Notes: generated from the sequence alone by a model not told the origin. A stretch of 64,000 nucleotides of DNA from a beta proteobacterium CB (GCA_000342265.1 CP004348.1:1612001-1676000); one strand, 5' to 3'. Positions 8,016-15,537 are shown, counted from the first letter of the stretch. Program-made: numbers and translations.

Positions 8016-8741
8016 TTATATATTACTCAGTAAATCATCTGGTTTAGGGAATCGGTTTACAACTAATGTAGTGACCGATGCAATCCTCTGTAGTACGAAC
8101 TTTTGAAAATCGACTAAATCCTCTACTCCTTGAATATTTTGAGTTGAATCAACAATTAATTCCGAAGAAAGCGTTAAAGCAGTAGCGGTTGCCGCAACCT
8201 TGATTTTCTCAGCTTCACCGGACATTAAAGCAAGCGACACAAGTACATTTAAATCTTTAGAACCAACATAACCTAATGCTCTTTCATGGTCAATCCAGGA
8301 AACATTATTTCCGTCCCACAAGATATTCCCAAGATTCCTATCTCTGTTATTTATCGCCTCATCTACTGCAATAGCCAATGGAGTAGATGAAAATGTTGAA
8401 ATTAGTTTGGCGCCATTAACAACTAAAGCTTGCTTGATTGACTCAGGTAAATCATCAGTCAAATTTAATCGCTGCTTTAAATTTGGATAACCGACGTCAA
8501 TGCTTGCTACGAGAAACTCTCTATCCTTAATTATTACAATCTCAGGGACACTCAACCCCCAGGCACGACATAGCACCGAGCAAAATATTTCAACAGAAAA
8601 ACCTCTGGCATCTAATTTTTTAACTATTGCTGTCGATATTGTTTCATCTTCAAAGCGTATTAAACACCTCCAAGCGTGATTTACCCCCTCACCAACCGGA
8701 GATTCAGTCCCGCCAATTATTACTGCTTCCCTTAGGCTCAT
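8016..8741 (-). CDS. HipA-like kinase domain protein
   Basis: I use the ATG at 8741; an in-frame GTG at 8747 is also possible. The 241-residue product carries kinase landmarks of the HipA group: a candidate ATP-binding lysine in AIVKKLDARG (about residues 40-45), the catalytic loop NNRDRNLGN (Asp and Asn present, about residues 130-140), and the metal-binding Asp in SWIDHE. It lacks the long N-terminal domain of classical HipA and is about half its length. It heads a three-gene unit with an unknown partner and an HEPN-motif protein. Classical HipA phosphorylates a tRNA synthetase; the target here is unknown. Confidence 0.72.
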   Translation of the reverse strand: MSLREAVIIGGTESPVGEGVNHAWRCLIRFEDETISTAIVKKLDARGFSVEIFCSVLCRAWGLSVPEIVIIKDREFLVASIDVGYPNLKQRLNLTDDLPESIKQALVVNGAKLISTFSSTPLAIAVDEAINNRDRNLGNILWDGNNVSWIDHERALGYVGSKDLNVLVSLALMSGEAEKIKVAATATALTLSSELIVDSTQNIQGVEDLVDFQKFVLQRIASVTTLVVNRFPKPDDLLSNI

Positions 8742-8803
8742 CAGCACATATCACCACTTACGTATATTCATGTATCTTCTCATATTCTCGGAGCAGCTGA
8801 AGA

Positions 8804-8835
8804 TAAAAAAATACCAACCCGAAGGTTGGTATTTT
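8804..8835 (-). terminator. Rho-independent terminator beyond the tRNA 3' remnant
   Basis: ATACCAACC and GGTTGGTAT form a 9-bp stem around a 4-nt loop at 8811-8832, followed on the minus strand by a run of seven T. It sits directly downstream of the partial tRNA-Ile copy, as expected for what was once the tRNA gene terminator. Confidence 0.8.
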
Positions 8836-8837
8836 CA

Positions 8838-8923
8838 TTTCTGGTGGGCCCACCAGGACTTGAACCTGGGACCAAAGGATTCCGGTTTGCGTAGCTTTCA
8901 CTACTCCCTGGACTATGCCTTCA
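8838..8923 (-). pseudogene. Partial tRNA-Ile copy: intron 3' end plus 3' exon (attachment-site repeat)
   Basis: These 86 bp are identical to 12249-12334. Read on the minus strand they contain the last 42 nt of the group I intron (8882-8923), the whole 40-nt 3' exon with CCA (8842-8881) and 4 flanking bases. The intron core and 5' exon are absent, so it cannot make a tRNA. Such a duplicate of a tRNA 3' end marks an att site left by integration. It separates the kinase/integrase segment from the haloacid cassette. Confidence 0.85.
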
Positions 8924-8925
8924 AA

Positions 8926-9627
8926 CTATCTTTTTAGTGTTTGATGGACAAACTTTTCCAGACTCTCAAATAACTCATCCGAAGCCCTTTCAGCGGCTTT
9001 AGAGTCGCCATTAGAGATTGCCAAAGCGAGGTTTGCGTGCAGTTTTCCAGATTCCGCATCATCCTGGCTTTGATGATAAACAAACCAAAATCTCCGCGAT
9101 AAAGAATCTAAAGAATCTAATGCCCTAGATGCAAATTCATTTCTCACGCAAGTGGAAAAATGATCATGAAAGGCTTTATCAGCCTGCAAAAGTGCATGAC
9201 CGTCTCTTGTTTTGACTGCACCCAAAAGCTGATCAGCAATTGCTTGCATTTGCTTACGCTCTTCATCACTTGAACGTCTTGCAGCAGATCCGGCAGCAAA
9301 TCGAGATACTACACACCTAAATTCCAAAAGCTTTAACTGATCAGCAATATTGATTTCGGTGACAACAATTCCCCGACGCGGAAGGATGTTAACTAATCCC
9401 TCCCTAGCTAATCGTTGGAGAGCCTCTCCAATCGGCGTTCTGCTGACTTGAAGCATCTCGCCCAACTCTGACTCAGAAAGCATCTGTCCCGGCTTAAATT
9501 GAAGAGTGACGATCATTTCCTCAAGCTCAGCGTACACCTTATCAGCCAAGCTGATGATGTCAGTCTTTTGCAAGACTAGTCGCTTCTTTTTTCCGGTATT
9601 TTTTAATTCAGTATTTTTTAATTTCAC
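8926..9627 (-). CDS. GntR-family (FadR-type, FCD domain) transcription regulator
   Basis: The 233-residue protein has an N-terminal winged helix-turn-helix (LSESELGEMLQVSRTPIGEAL, about residues 50-70) and a helical C-terminal FCD ligand domain with metal-site residues in DKAFHDHF (about 149) and near LHANLA (about 198). This subgroup usually represses or activates genes for organic-acid use. It is the third gene after a haloacid dehalogenase and a permease, and its stop codon lies 2 bp from the attachment repeat, so the element boundary coincides with the gene end. Regulation of the adjacent cassette is inferred. Confidence 0.85.
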   Translation of the reverse strand: MKLKNTELKNTGKKKRLVLQKTDIISLADKVYAELEEMIVTLQFKPGQMLSESELGEMLQVSRTPIGEALQRLAREGLVNILPRRGIVVTEINIADQLKLLEFRCVVSRFAAGSAARRSSDEERKQMQAIADQLLGAVKTRDGHALLQADKAFHDHFSTCVRNEFASRALDSLDSLSRRFWFVYHQSQDDAESGKLHANLALAISNGDSKAAERASDELFESLEKFVHQTLKR

Positions 9628-9694
9628 AGCAGGATTTAGGTATTGAAAATAGTGAGGATATTAAACCCCACCATTTTCGCCTGAAACTAGGTTT

Positions 9695-11365
9695 TTATAA
9701 TTTTATATCCACATTTTTAGTTTCCGGTAAAAATATCAAGCCAAAAATTACAGTCACTGCCGCAATAATTACCGGGTACCAGAGTCCATAGTAAATATCG
9801 CCCTCTAAGGCCACTAGAGCAAAGGCTGTTGTAGGCATTAGGCCCCCAAACCAACCAGTGCCAATATGATAGGGCAGCGAGAGGGAAGAATAGCGAATTT
9901 TGGTTGGAAAGAGCTCAACCAAGGCTGCCGCTGTTGGTCCATAAGCCATCGTTACATAGATTACAAGCAAAAATACCAGCAAGAAAACCATTGGTTTATT
10001 GATCTCATCTACATTTGCTTTTTGAGGATAACCAGCCTCTGAAATGGTAGCGCTCAGCTCTTTTGCAAAATTATTCATTTTTAGTGCAGCCTCTTCTTTT
10101 GAGAGTCCCACTGAGTCAAATGAATTAACAATCTTATCGCCAACTTTAACGCTCGCAATTGTTCCGGGCACCGCATTCTCAACATGATAGTTAACTGATG
10201 CAGCTACTAACTTTGCCTTAGCAATATCACAAGAAGAGGTAAATTTCTTAGTTCCAGTGGGGTTAAATTGAAATTGACAATCCCCAGGATCTGCTACCAC
10301 AACTACAGGGGAATTTTTTAATGCCATCTCTAGAGCAGGATTCGCATAATGTGTCAGACCTTTAAATATTGGGAAATAGGTCAGCACAGCCAATGCCATT
10401 CCAGTCAGAATAATTTTTTTTCTTCCAATACGATCTGATAGCGTGCCAAATATCAAAAAGAATGGGGTGGCGAGTAAAAGCGCCCCAGCCACAATTAAAT
10501 TCGCAGTAACGCTATCAACCTTAAGTGTTTGCGTCAAGAAAAGTAGTACATAAAATTGACCCGTATACCAAACACACCCTAATCCGGCGGTGATACCAAA
10601 CAATGCTATCAATACAATTTTCAAATTTTTCCAACGCAGGAATGACTCTGTTAATGGGGCTTTTGACTCAGCCCCCTCCTCTTTCATTTTGGCAAACACA
10701 GGCGACTCGCTCATAGACATGCGAATCCATACAGAGATTCCTAGCAAAATGATGGATACCAAGAACGGGATGCGCCAACCCCAATCTCCAAAGGCCGCCT
10801 CACCCAAGAATAGTCTTGTTGATAGGATTACTAACAGTGATAGAAATAGCCCCAAGGTTGCGGTAGTCTGTATCCAAGCAGTAAATTGCCCCCGTTGATT
10901 ATTCGGCGCATGCTCCGCTACATAAACTACAGCACCGCCATACTCTCCGCCAAGCGCAAGACCTTGCAACAACCTAAGCGAAATCAGAATAATCGGCGCT
11001 GCAATACCTATACTTTCATATGCAGGCAGCAAACCAACACCAAAGGTCGATAAGCCCATAATGAGGATGGTCATTAAAAAGGTATATTTGCGACCGATCA
11101 TGTCCCCAAGTCGACCAAATACGAGGGCGCCAAATGGGCGAACGATAAAGCCTGCCGCAAAGGCTAATAAAGCAAAAATAAGTCCCGTTGTTGGATCGGC
11201 CTTGGCAAAAAATTGCTTCGCTATTACAGCTGCCAAAGATCCATATAAAAAGAAGTCATACCATTCAAATACAGTACCTAAAGATGAAGCAATGAGTATT
11301 TTTCGCTCCGCCTCAGTAATGACCCTTTTGCTGTTTACAGAATTATTTGTGCTTTGAGTTGACAT
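9695..11365 (-). CDS. MHS-family MFS organic-acid/proton symporter, haloacid permease-like
   Basis: This 556-residue protein has the MHS-type signature (SSLGTVFEWYDFFLYGSLA near residue 28; GRLGDMIGRKYTF near residue 85) and about 12 membrane helices. An unusual soluble insert of roughly 120 residues lies between late helices (about residues 340-455), with two Cys. Length and insert resemble the haloacid permease Deh4p of Burkholderia, which is encoded beside a type II haloacid dehalogenase, as here. The gene lies 28 bp after the dehalogenase gene. Uptake of short (halo)carboxylates is inferred from family and context. Confidence 0.82.
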   Translation of the reverse strand: MSTQSTNNSVNSKRVITEAERKILIASSLGTVFEWYDFFLYGSLAAVIAKQFFAKADPTTGLIFALLAFAAGFIVRPFGALVFGRLGDMIGRKYTFLMTILIMGLSTFGVGLLPAYESIGIAAPIILISLRLLQGLALGGEYGGAVVYVAEHAPNNQRGQFTAWIQTTATLGLFLSLLVILSTRLFLGEAAFGDWGWRIPFLVSIILLGISVWIRMSMSESPVFAKMKEEGAESKAPLTESFLRWKNLKIVLIALFGITAGLGCVWYTGQFYVLLFLTQTLKVDSVTANLIVAGALLLATPFFLIFGTLSDRIGRKKIILTGMALAVLTYFPIFKGLTHYANPALEMALKNSPVVVVADPGDCQFQFNPTGTKKFTSSCDIAKAKLVAASVNYHVENAVPGTIASVKVGDKIVNSFDSVGLSKEEAALKMNNFAKELSATISEAGYPQKANVDEINKPMVFLLVFLLVIYVTMAYGPTAAALVELFPTKIRYSSLSLPYHIGTGWFGGLMPTTAFALVALEGDIYYGLWYPVIIAAVTVIFGLIFLPETKNVDIKL

Positions 11366-11393
11366 TTACAGCCCCCTTTAAAAGTTTATTTGC

Positions 11394-12068
11394 TTAGCCA
11401 AGAAGATTTGGAATTTCGGCTATCGAAGTTAATGCAACATCAGGAAGAAGGCCCACCTCGTCAGGGATTGCACCATTCCGATTAATCCAAATCACCTGAA
11501 ACCCGAATGCTTTGGCACCAGCTACATCAAAGTAATTTGATGTAACAAATCCAATTTCATGTCTTTGGAGATCGAACTTATCAGTTGCCAACTGATAAGT
11601 TCTTGGATGTGGCTTATAAACTTTGACCTCATCCACACTTAATAAGGCGTCAAATTGATCCGTAATTCCTGCGTTGCCAACTAAATTTGTTAGTAATGAT
11701 GGGGTTCCAACAGATAGGATTGCCCTCTTAAGTCCACTCAATTTAGGAAGAGTCTGCCTAGCATCCTCAAAGGGAGATAACCTTTCGTAGGCATCCATTA
11801 AGGCACCTCTCTCACTTGTTCCTCCAGGAAGCCCTAAATATTTCAATGAATACTTAAGGCCTGCTTCTGTATTTTGGTTATGGGGTATATATCTACCCAT
11901 AATGGTTCTCAAAAACATATATTCAATTTGCTTTGATCTCCAAAGTTGACTTAACTCCTTGCCTTTCCCTGGGTACATCTTTTCAGCCAAAGCAACAACT
12001 GAGTGAACATCAAACACCGTTCCATAAGCGTCAAACGCAAGAGCTTTAATTCCGTGCAATTTTTTCAT
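11394..12068 (-). CDS. Type II (S)-2-haloacid dehalogenase-like hydrolase
   Basis: I start at the ATG at 12068, preceded by AAGGA; the frame could extend upstream but without a ribosome site. The 224-residue HAD-superfamily protein has the nucleophile Asp13 in FDAYGTVFD, the arginine of LWRSKQIEY (residue 44), a Ser in LSVGTPSLL, the lysine of VYKPHPRTY, and the acidic end SNYFDVAGAK. These correspond to the L-2-haloacid dehalogenase catalytic set. One oddity is Val after the Ser, where L-DEX-type enzymes have Asn. Together with the permease it suggests use of 2-haloacids such as chloroacetate. The true substrate is untested. Confidence 0.82.
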   Translation of the reverse strand: MKKLHGIKALAFDAYGTVFDVHSVVALAEKMYPGKGKELSQLWRSKQIEYMFLRTIMGRYIPHNQNTEAGLKYSLKYLGLPGGTSERGALMDAYERLSPFEDARQTLPKLSGLKRAILSVGTPSLLTNLVGNAGITDQFDALLSVDEVKVYKPHPRTYQLATDKFDLQRHEIGFVTSNYFDVAGAKAFGFQVIWINRNGAIPDEVGLLPDVALTSIAEIPNLLG

Positions 12069-12186
12069 ACATTCCTTACTGAAGTTCAATTGGGATTTCA
12101 GTAGGATACTAGTAAAAAATGGGAAAAACATAGCCAATCAAGCTAGTGAAAACCCTTGTTTGCAAAAATTTTTACTTCGAATTGCT

Positions 12187-12209
12187 CAGCGTTACTCAAA
12201 GTAACGCTC
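12187..12209. repeat. Island palindrome, copy 4
   Basis: AGCGTTACT, three bases, AGTAACGCT (perfect 9-bp arms at 12188-12208). It lies between the start of the haloacid dehalogenase gene and the terminator of the tRNA-Ile gene. It is the only copy in the haloacid segment. Confidence 0.65.
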
Positions 12210-12213
12210 AAAA

Positions 12214-12248
12214 GACAAAACCCCCACCATTTCTGATGAGGGTTTGCT
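12214..12248 (-). terminator. Terminator of the intron-containing tRNA-Ile gene
   Basis: On the minus strand AAACCCTCA (12245-12237) pairs with TGGGGGTTT (12226-12218), with one G-T pair, and is followed by TTGTCTTTT. It starts 8 bp after the encoded CCA end of the tRNA. Confidence 0.7.
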
Positions 12249-12334
12249 TTTCTGGTGGGCCCACCAGGACTTGAACCTGGGACCAAAGGATTCCGGTTTG
12301 CGTAGCTTTCACTACTCCCTGGACTATGCCTTCA
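12249..12334 (-). repeat. 86-bp attachment repeat inside the tRNA-Ile gene
   Basis: It is identical to 8838-8923, and the two copies are 3,411 bp apart in direct orientation. It covers the intron 3' end, the 3' exon and 4 bp of flank. It is the tRNA-side end of the haloacid cassette. Confidence 0.85.
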
Positions 12335-12540
12335 TCATATCGATTGCTCGACTTAGATGGGTGCCGTCTAGTCTCTACACCTTCAACAGCACTTTCATAC
12401 TGAAGCTTGGCTCGGCGTTAGCTTGGATATTTCTACCTTTAGCTTTCTCCGAATTTGACACCATCCCATATACAGTTTCCACGTATATGGCACAACTTAC
12501 GCCATGAGTCCTCTGCTCTAACCAACTGAGCTATAGGCCC
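12253..12540 (-). tRNA. tRNA-Ile (CAU anticodon), interrupted by a group I intron
   Basis: The 5' exon is 12540-12504 (37 nt, ending with the anticodon CAT) and the 3' exon is 12292-12253 (40 nt, with encoded CCA). Joined, they give a 77-nt cloverleaf: acceptor GGGCCTA/TGGGCCC, D-arm GCTC/GAGC, anticodon stem GAGGA/TCCTT with loop CTCATAA, and T-arm CCAGG/CCTGG with TTCAAGT. A CAU anticodon with this body is the minor isoleucine tRNA whose C34 is changed to lysidine to read AUA. The intron sits between positions 36 and 37. A terminator follows. This appears to be the only complete copy in the window, so splicing would be required. Confidence 0.92.
12293..12503 (-). ncRNA. Group I self-splicing intron (211 nt, no ORF), Azoarcus tRNA-Ile type
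   Basis: The guide GTG (12493-12491) pairs with exon CAT. P2 is CCATATAC/GTATATGG (12490-12483 with 12473-12466) with a GAAA tip. The core has GGATGGTGTCAAATTCGG, AACGCCGAGCCAAGCTTC and GTGTAGAGACTAGACGGCAC, with P7 strands GACTA (12373-12369) and TAGTC (12326-12322). P9 is GTAGT-GAAA-GCTAC (12315-12302). It ends CAAACCGG with a final G at 12293. These blocks are almost the same as in the 205-nt Azoarcus intron in the same tRNA at the same position. No homing endonuclease is encoded. Confidence 0.92.
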
Positions 12541-12600
12541 TAAAACTACACTTTTTAACCCGATAAAACTGGGCTAAAACTACTGCTTTACAACTTGCCT

Positions 12601-12622
12601 CGGTGTGTAAGCGGTGTGTAAG
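12601..12622. repeat. Two tandem 11-bp repeats upstream of the tRNA
   Basis: CGGTGTGTAAG occurs twice back to back, between the lone 5' exon and the complete tRNA gene. Short direct repeats next to an att site are often integrase arm-binding sites, but that is conjecture here. Confidence 0.5.
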
Positions 12623-12701
12623 CAAACTTATCCACCCTTACCACGCTAAGACCCTTATGTTTATTAGGTTCTTAGCAAAATACAACGAGGTTATCTCTCT
12701 T

Positions 12702-12738
12702 ATGAGTCCTCTGCTCTAACCAACTGAGCTATAGGCCC
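12702..12738 (-). pseudogene. Lone 5' exon copy of tRNA-Ile (CAU)
   Basis: These 37 bp are identical to the tRNA 5' exon at 12504-12540, from GGGCCTATAG through the anticodon CAT. The following two bases (AA) match the spliced 3' exon, after which similarity stops. It lies 13 bp past the rpoD stop codon. It is most likely the chromosome-side remnant of the original tRNA gene, split in the anticodon loop when an element carrying its own complete copy integrated. Confidence 0.8.
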
Positions 12739-12751
12739 GTTAGTCTTTGGA

Positions 12752-15313
12752 TCAATCTTCTTCTAAGAAGGTCTTGAGTTTGTCGCTACGGCTTGGATGA
12801 CGCATTTTTCTCAAGGCCTTGGCTTCGATTTGACGGATACGCTCACGAGTAACGTCAAACTGCTTGCCCACTTCTTCGAGAGTATGGTCTGTGCTCATCT
12901 CAACACCAAAGCGCATACGCAATACTTTTGCCTCACGCGGTGTCAATGAATCCAATACATCTTTAACCACATCACGCATCGAGTCATGCAATGCCGCTTC
13001 AGCCGGAGCCAATGTATTGCCGTCCTCAATGAAGTCACCTAAATGAGAATCTTCATCGTCACCAATTGGTGTTTCCATGGAGATAGGCTCTTTAGCGATC
13101 TTCATAATCTTGCGAATCTTGTCCTCAGGAATTTCCATCTTGAGGGCTAAGGTTGCAGCATCTGGCTCATGACCAGTTTCTTGCAAGATTTGACGACTAA
13201 TACGGTTCATCTTATTGATTGTTTCAATCATATGAACTGGAATACGGATGGTACGTGCTTGGTCAGCAATAGAACGGGTAATTGCCTGACGGATCCACCA
13301 AGTTGCGTATGTGGAGAACTTATAGCCACGACGGTATTCAAACTTATCTACCGCCTTCATCAAACCGATATTACCTTCTTGAATCAAATCCAAGAACTGT
13401 AAACCACGGTTGGTGTATTTCTTAGCAATCGAGATAACCAAACGTAAGTTGGCTACAGTCATCTCGCGTTTTGCTTCGCGTGCACGCTTCTCGCCAGCAA
13501 TCATTTGCTTGTTTACTTCTTTTAATTCTGGGAGTGGCAACACAACGCGAGTCTGAATATCAATCAACTTCTGCTGAAGCTCCTGAATCGCTGGAACGTT
13601 ACGTTGCAACAATGCTGTGTATGGCTTATTTTCTTTCAGAAGCTTGGTAGTCCACTCGAGGTTCATGGACATCTTTGGGAAGTCTTTGAGTACTTCACCA
13701 CGATTGACGCCAACCTTATCGACCAACAAGCTCACAATACCGCGCTCGAGTTTCCAAACTTGGTCTACTTGTGAACGCATGGTGTCGCATAACTTCTCAA
13801 CACTCTTCGCAGTCAAACGGAACCCAAGCAACTCGCCACGAATCGCCTCTTGCGCTTTGATATAAGCTGGGCAGTTGTAGCCTTCTTTATCAAAAGCACG
13901 ACGCATCTTGTCAGCTTGTGTGCGAACAATTGCAAACTTCTCTAATGAGATTTGCTTGAGCTCTTCCAATTGCTTAGCGTTAGCTGTAGCTGCACCGCCG
14001 CCACCGCCGCCGCCTTCATCTTCAACACCTTCTTCGTCACTCTCTTCGGCATCCGGGTCGACTTCCGGCTCTTCTGGTCCAAGCTTAATATCTTCAGCAT
14101 TAGGGTCAACCAATCCGTCAACGAATTGATCAATCTCCATCTCACCACTAGCAATCTTATCTACGTTCGTTAAGATCTCGCCAATCGTAACTGGGCAAGC
14201 GGCTAATGCCATCACCATGTCTTTAAGACCAGCCTCAATCTTCTTCGCAATGACGATCTCGCCTTCGCGAGTCAACAAATCAACAGTACCCATCTCACGC
14301 ATATACATACGCACTGGGTCGGTTGTACGTCCGAACTCCGAATCAACAGTAGCTAAAGCAGCCTCCGCCTCTTCTTCAGCCTCTTCTTCAGAGGTGGTTG
14401 CTGAAGCATTCTCATTTAAGAGAAGTGTCTCAGCATCTGGAGCCTGCTCATAAACAGTGATGTTGATGTCATTTAAGAGGCTGATCAATGTTTCTAATGC
14501 ATCTGCATCTGACAACTCATCTGACATCACGTCATTCATTTCGCCATGAGTTAAATAACCCTTGGACTTACCCATCTTGATCAATGTCTTCAAACGGGTA
14601 CGACGTAATTCTTGTTGCTCTTCAGAGCCTAACTGCTGTGCTGCGAATTCTTTTAAGAGGGCTTTTTCTTTTGCTTTGCGCTCACGTGCTTTTTGACGAT
14701 CGGTCAAAACGGGCTCAGCACCTTCCGCTGGAGCATCCGCTTTTGGCTTGCGACCTTTTTTAACTTCCTCGGTTGCAAGCGCCTCAACTTCAACTTCCTT
14801 GGCTTTTTTACTATTGGCTTCTTTAACTTCTTTTGCTGGCTTAGCCTCCTTCACCACTTCAACTTTAGGAGCGGCAACCTTATCTTTTTTAGGAGTCTCA
14901 AGCTTTGTGACTTTAACTGGCGCTTTTGCGGGAGCCTTGGCAACTGGTTTAGCTGGAGCTTTGCTTGGCTTAAGCGCTGCCTTCGCAGCAGCCTTAGGTA
15001 CTGGCTTGGCCGGGGCTTTTGCGACTGGCTTTACAGGTGCCTTTGCTTTTACTACTGGCTTAGCTGGTTTAGCTGGAGCCTTAACGGGTTTAGCAGGTGC
15101 TTTCGCTTTGGCCACAGGTTTAGCTGGAGCTTTTGCTTTCGGTGCTGGTTTTACTGCTGCCTTAGCGGGTTTAGCGCTAGCCTTCACTGGCTTCGCTGGC
15201 GCTTTCGCTTTAGCAACTGGTTTAGCCGGCGGCTTTGCTTTTGCTGCTGGCTTAGCTGCTGCCTTTGCTGGCTTGGCGGCGGGTTTAGCTGGTTTTTTCT
15301 TAATATTTGGCAT
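12752..15313 (-). CDS. rpoD: RNA polymerase primary sigma factor 70
   Basis: At 853 residues it is longer than the usual 610-780. The first roughly 160 residues are a Lys/Ala/Pro repeat tract (AKPAKAP-like), histone-H1-like and very basic, followed by a Lys/Glu-rich linker. The conserved parts follow: region 1.1, region 1.2 ([12 protein letters not shown]), an acidic segment with a run of seven Gly, regions 2.3-2.4 ([17 protein letters not shown]), and region 4.2 ([17 protein letters not shown]). It directs housekeeping promoter recognition. It follows dnaG, as in the macromolecular-synthesis operon, but has a 224-bp leader with its own likely promoter. Confidence 0.97.
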   Translation of the reverse strand: MPNIKKKPAKPAAKPAKAAAKPAAKAKPPAKPVAKAKAPAKPVKASAKPAKAAVKPAPKAKAPAKPVAKAKAPAKPVKAPAKPAKPVVKAKAPVKPVAKAPAKPVPKAAAKAALKPSKAPAKPVAKAPAKAPVKVTKLETPKKDKVAAPKVEVVKEAKPAKEVKEANSKKAKEVEVEALATEEVKKGRKPKADAPAEGAEPVLTDRQKARERKAKEKALLKEFAAQQLGSEEQQELRRTRLKTLIKMGKSKGYLTHGEMNDVMSDELSDADALETLISLLNDINITVYEQAPDAETLLLNENASATTSEEEAEEEAEAALATVDSEFGRTTDPVRMYMREMGTVDLLTREGEIVIAKKIEAGLKDMVMALAACPVTIGEILTNVDKIASGEMEIDQFVDGLVDPNAEDIKLGPEEPEVDPDAEESDEEGVEDEGGGGGGGAATANAKQLEELKQISLEKFAIVRTQADKMRRAFDKEGYNCPAYIKAQEAIRGELLGFRLTAKSVEKLCDTMRSQVDQVWKLERGIVSLLVDKVGVNRGEVLKDFPKMSMNLEWTTKLLKENKPYTALLQRNVPAIQELQQKLIDIQTRVVLPLPELKEVNKQMIAGEKRAREAKREMTVANLRLVISIAKKYTNRGLQFLDLIQEGNIGLMKAVDKFEYRRGYKFSTYATWWIRQAITRSIADQARTIRIPVHMIETINKMNRISRQILQETGHEPDAATLALKMEIPEDKIRKIMKIAKEPISMETPIGDDEDSHLGDFIEDGNTLAPAEAALHDSMRDVVKDVLDSLTPREAKVLRMRFGVEMSTDHTLEEVGKQFDVTRERIRQIEAKALRKMRHPSRSDKLKTFLEED

Positions 15314-15363
15314 TTATTAGCACTTACTCACGTTACTGATGATTGTTCTCGACTGATTAGGCA

Positions 15364-15417
15364 CAGCCACTTTTTCCACTTGCCCCAAATTTCTTCAAAA
15401 TAAAGCGCAAGTGGCTG
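15364..15417 (-). promoter_or_regulatory. Hairpin in the rpoD 5' leader
   Basis: CAGCCACTT (15364-15372) and AAGTGGCTG (15409-15417) are exact inverted repeats about 50-100 nt before the rpoD start. A second GCAAGTGG inside the loop could compete for the same arm. A leader RNA structure controlling rpoD translation is possible. Confidence 0.4.
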
Positions 15418-15448
15418 AATTAAATCGGTTTTTTTCTGGGAATAGAGG

Positions 15449-15482
15449 ATTATAGTCGATTGCGACTTTTTGACCCCCACTC
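15449..15482 (-). promoter_or_regulatory. Likely rpoD promoter
   Basis: TATAAT on the minus strand (15454-15449) lies about 140 bp upstream of the rpoD start. The -35 position is weak (GGGTCA, 17-bp spacing). AGTCG, four bases, CGACT is an inverted repeat overlapping the spacer. Confidence 0.5.
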
Positions 15483-15537
15483 TTAGTCAAAATATGGAGT
15501 AAATTTCCGGTTTTTCTAGGGTCAAATCAGAAAATTC

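Noticed and set aside
12244-12507. 87-codon frame on the plus strand beginning near FWWAHQDLNLGPKDS
   Set aside because: It is the antisense of the tRNA-Ile 3' exon and intron; this peptide is a well-known artefact of frames read across tRNA genes.
12601-12622. CRISPR-like repeat
   Set aside because: Only two 11-bp copies with no spacer and no cas genes nearby.
13980-14010. Short CCG-rich repeat inside rpoD
   Set aside because: It encodes a poly-Gly stretch in the sigma factor linker and is a simple coding microsatellite rather than a separate element.
14693-15403. Long plus-strand frames of 190 and 236 codons opposite the rpoD 5' end
   Set aside because: They mirror the repetitive Lys/Ala/Pro coding DNA of rpoD, have extreme composition, and show no domain or ribosome site.
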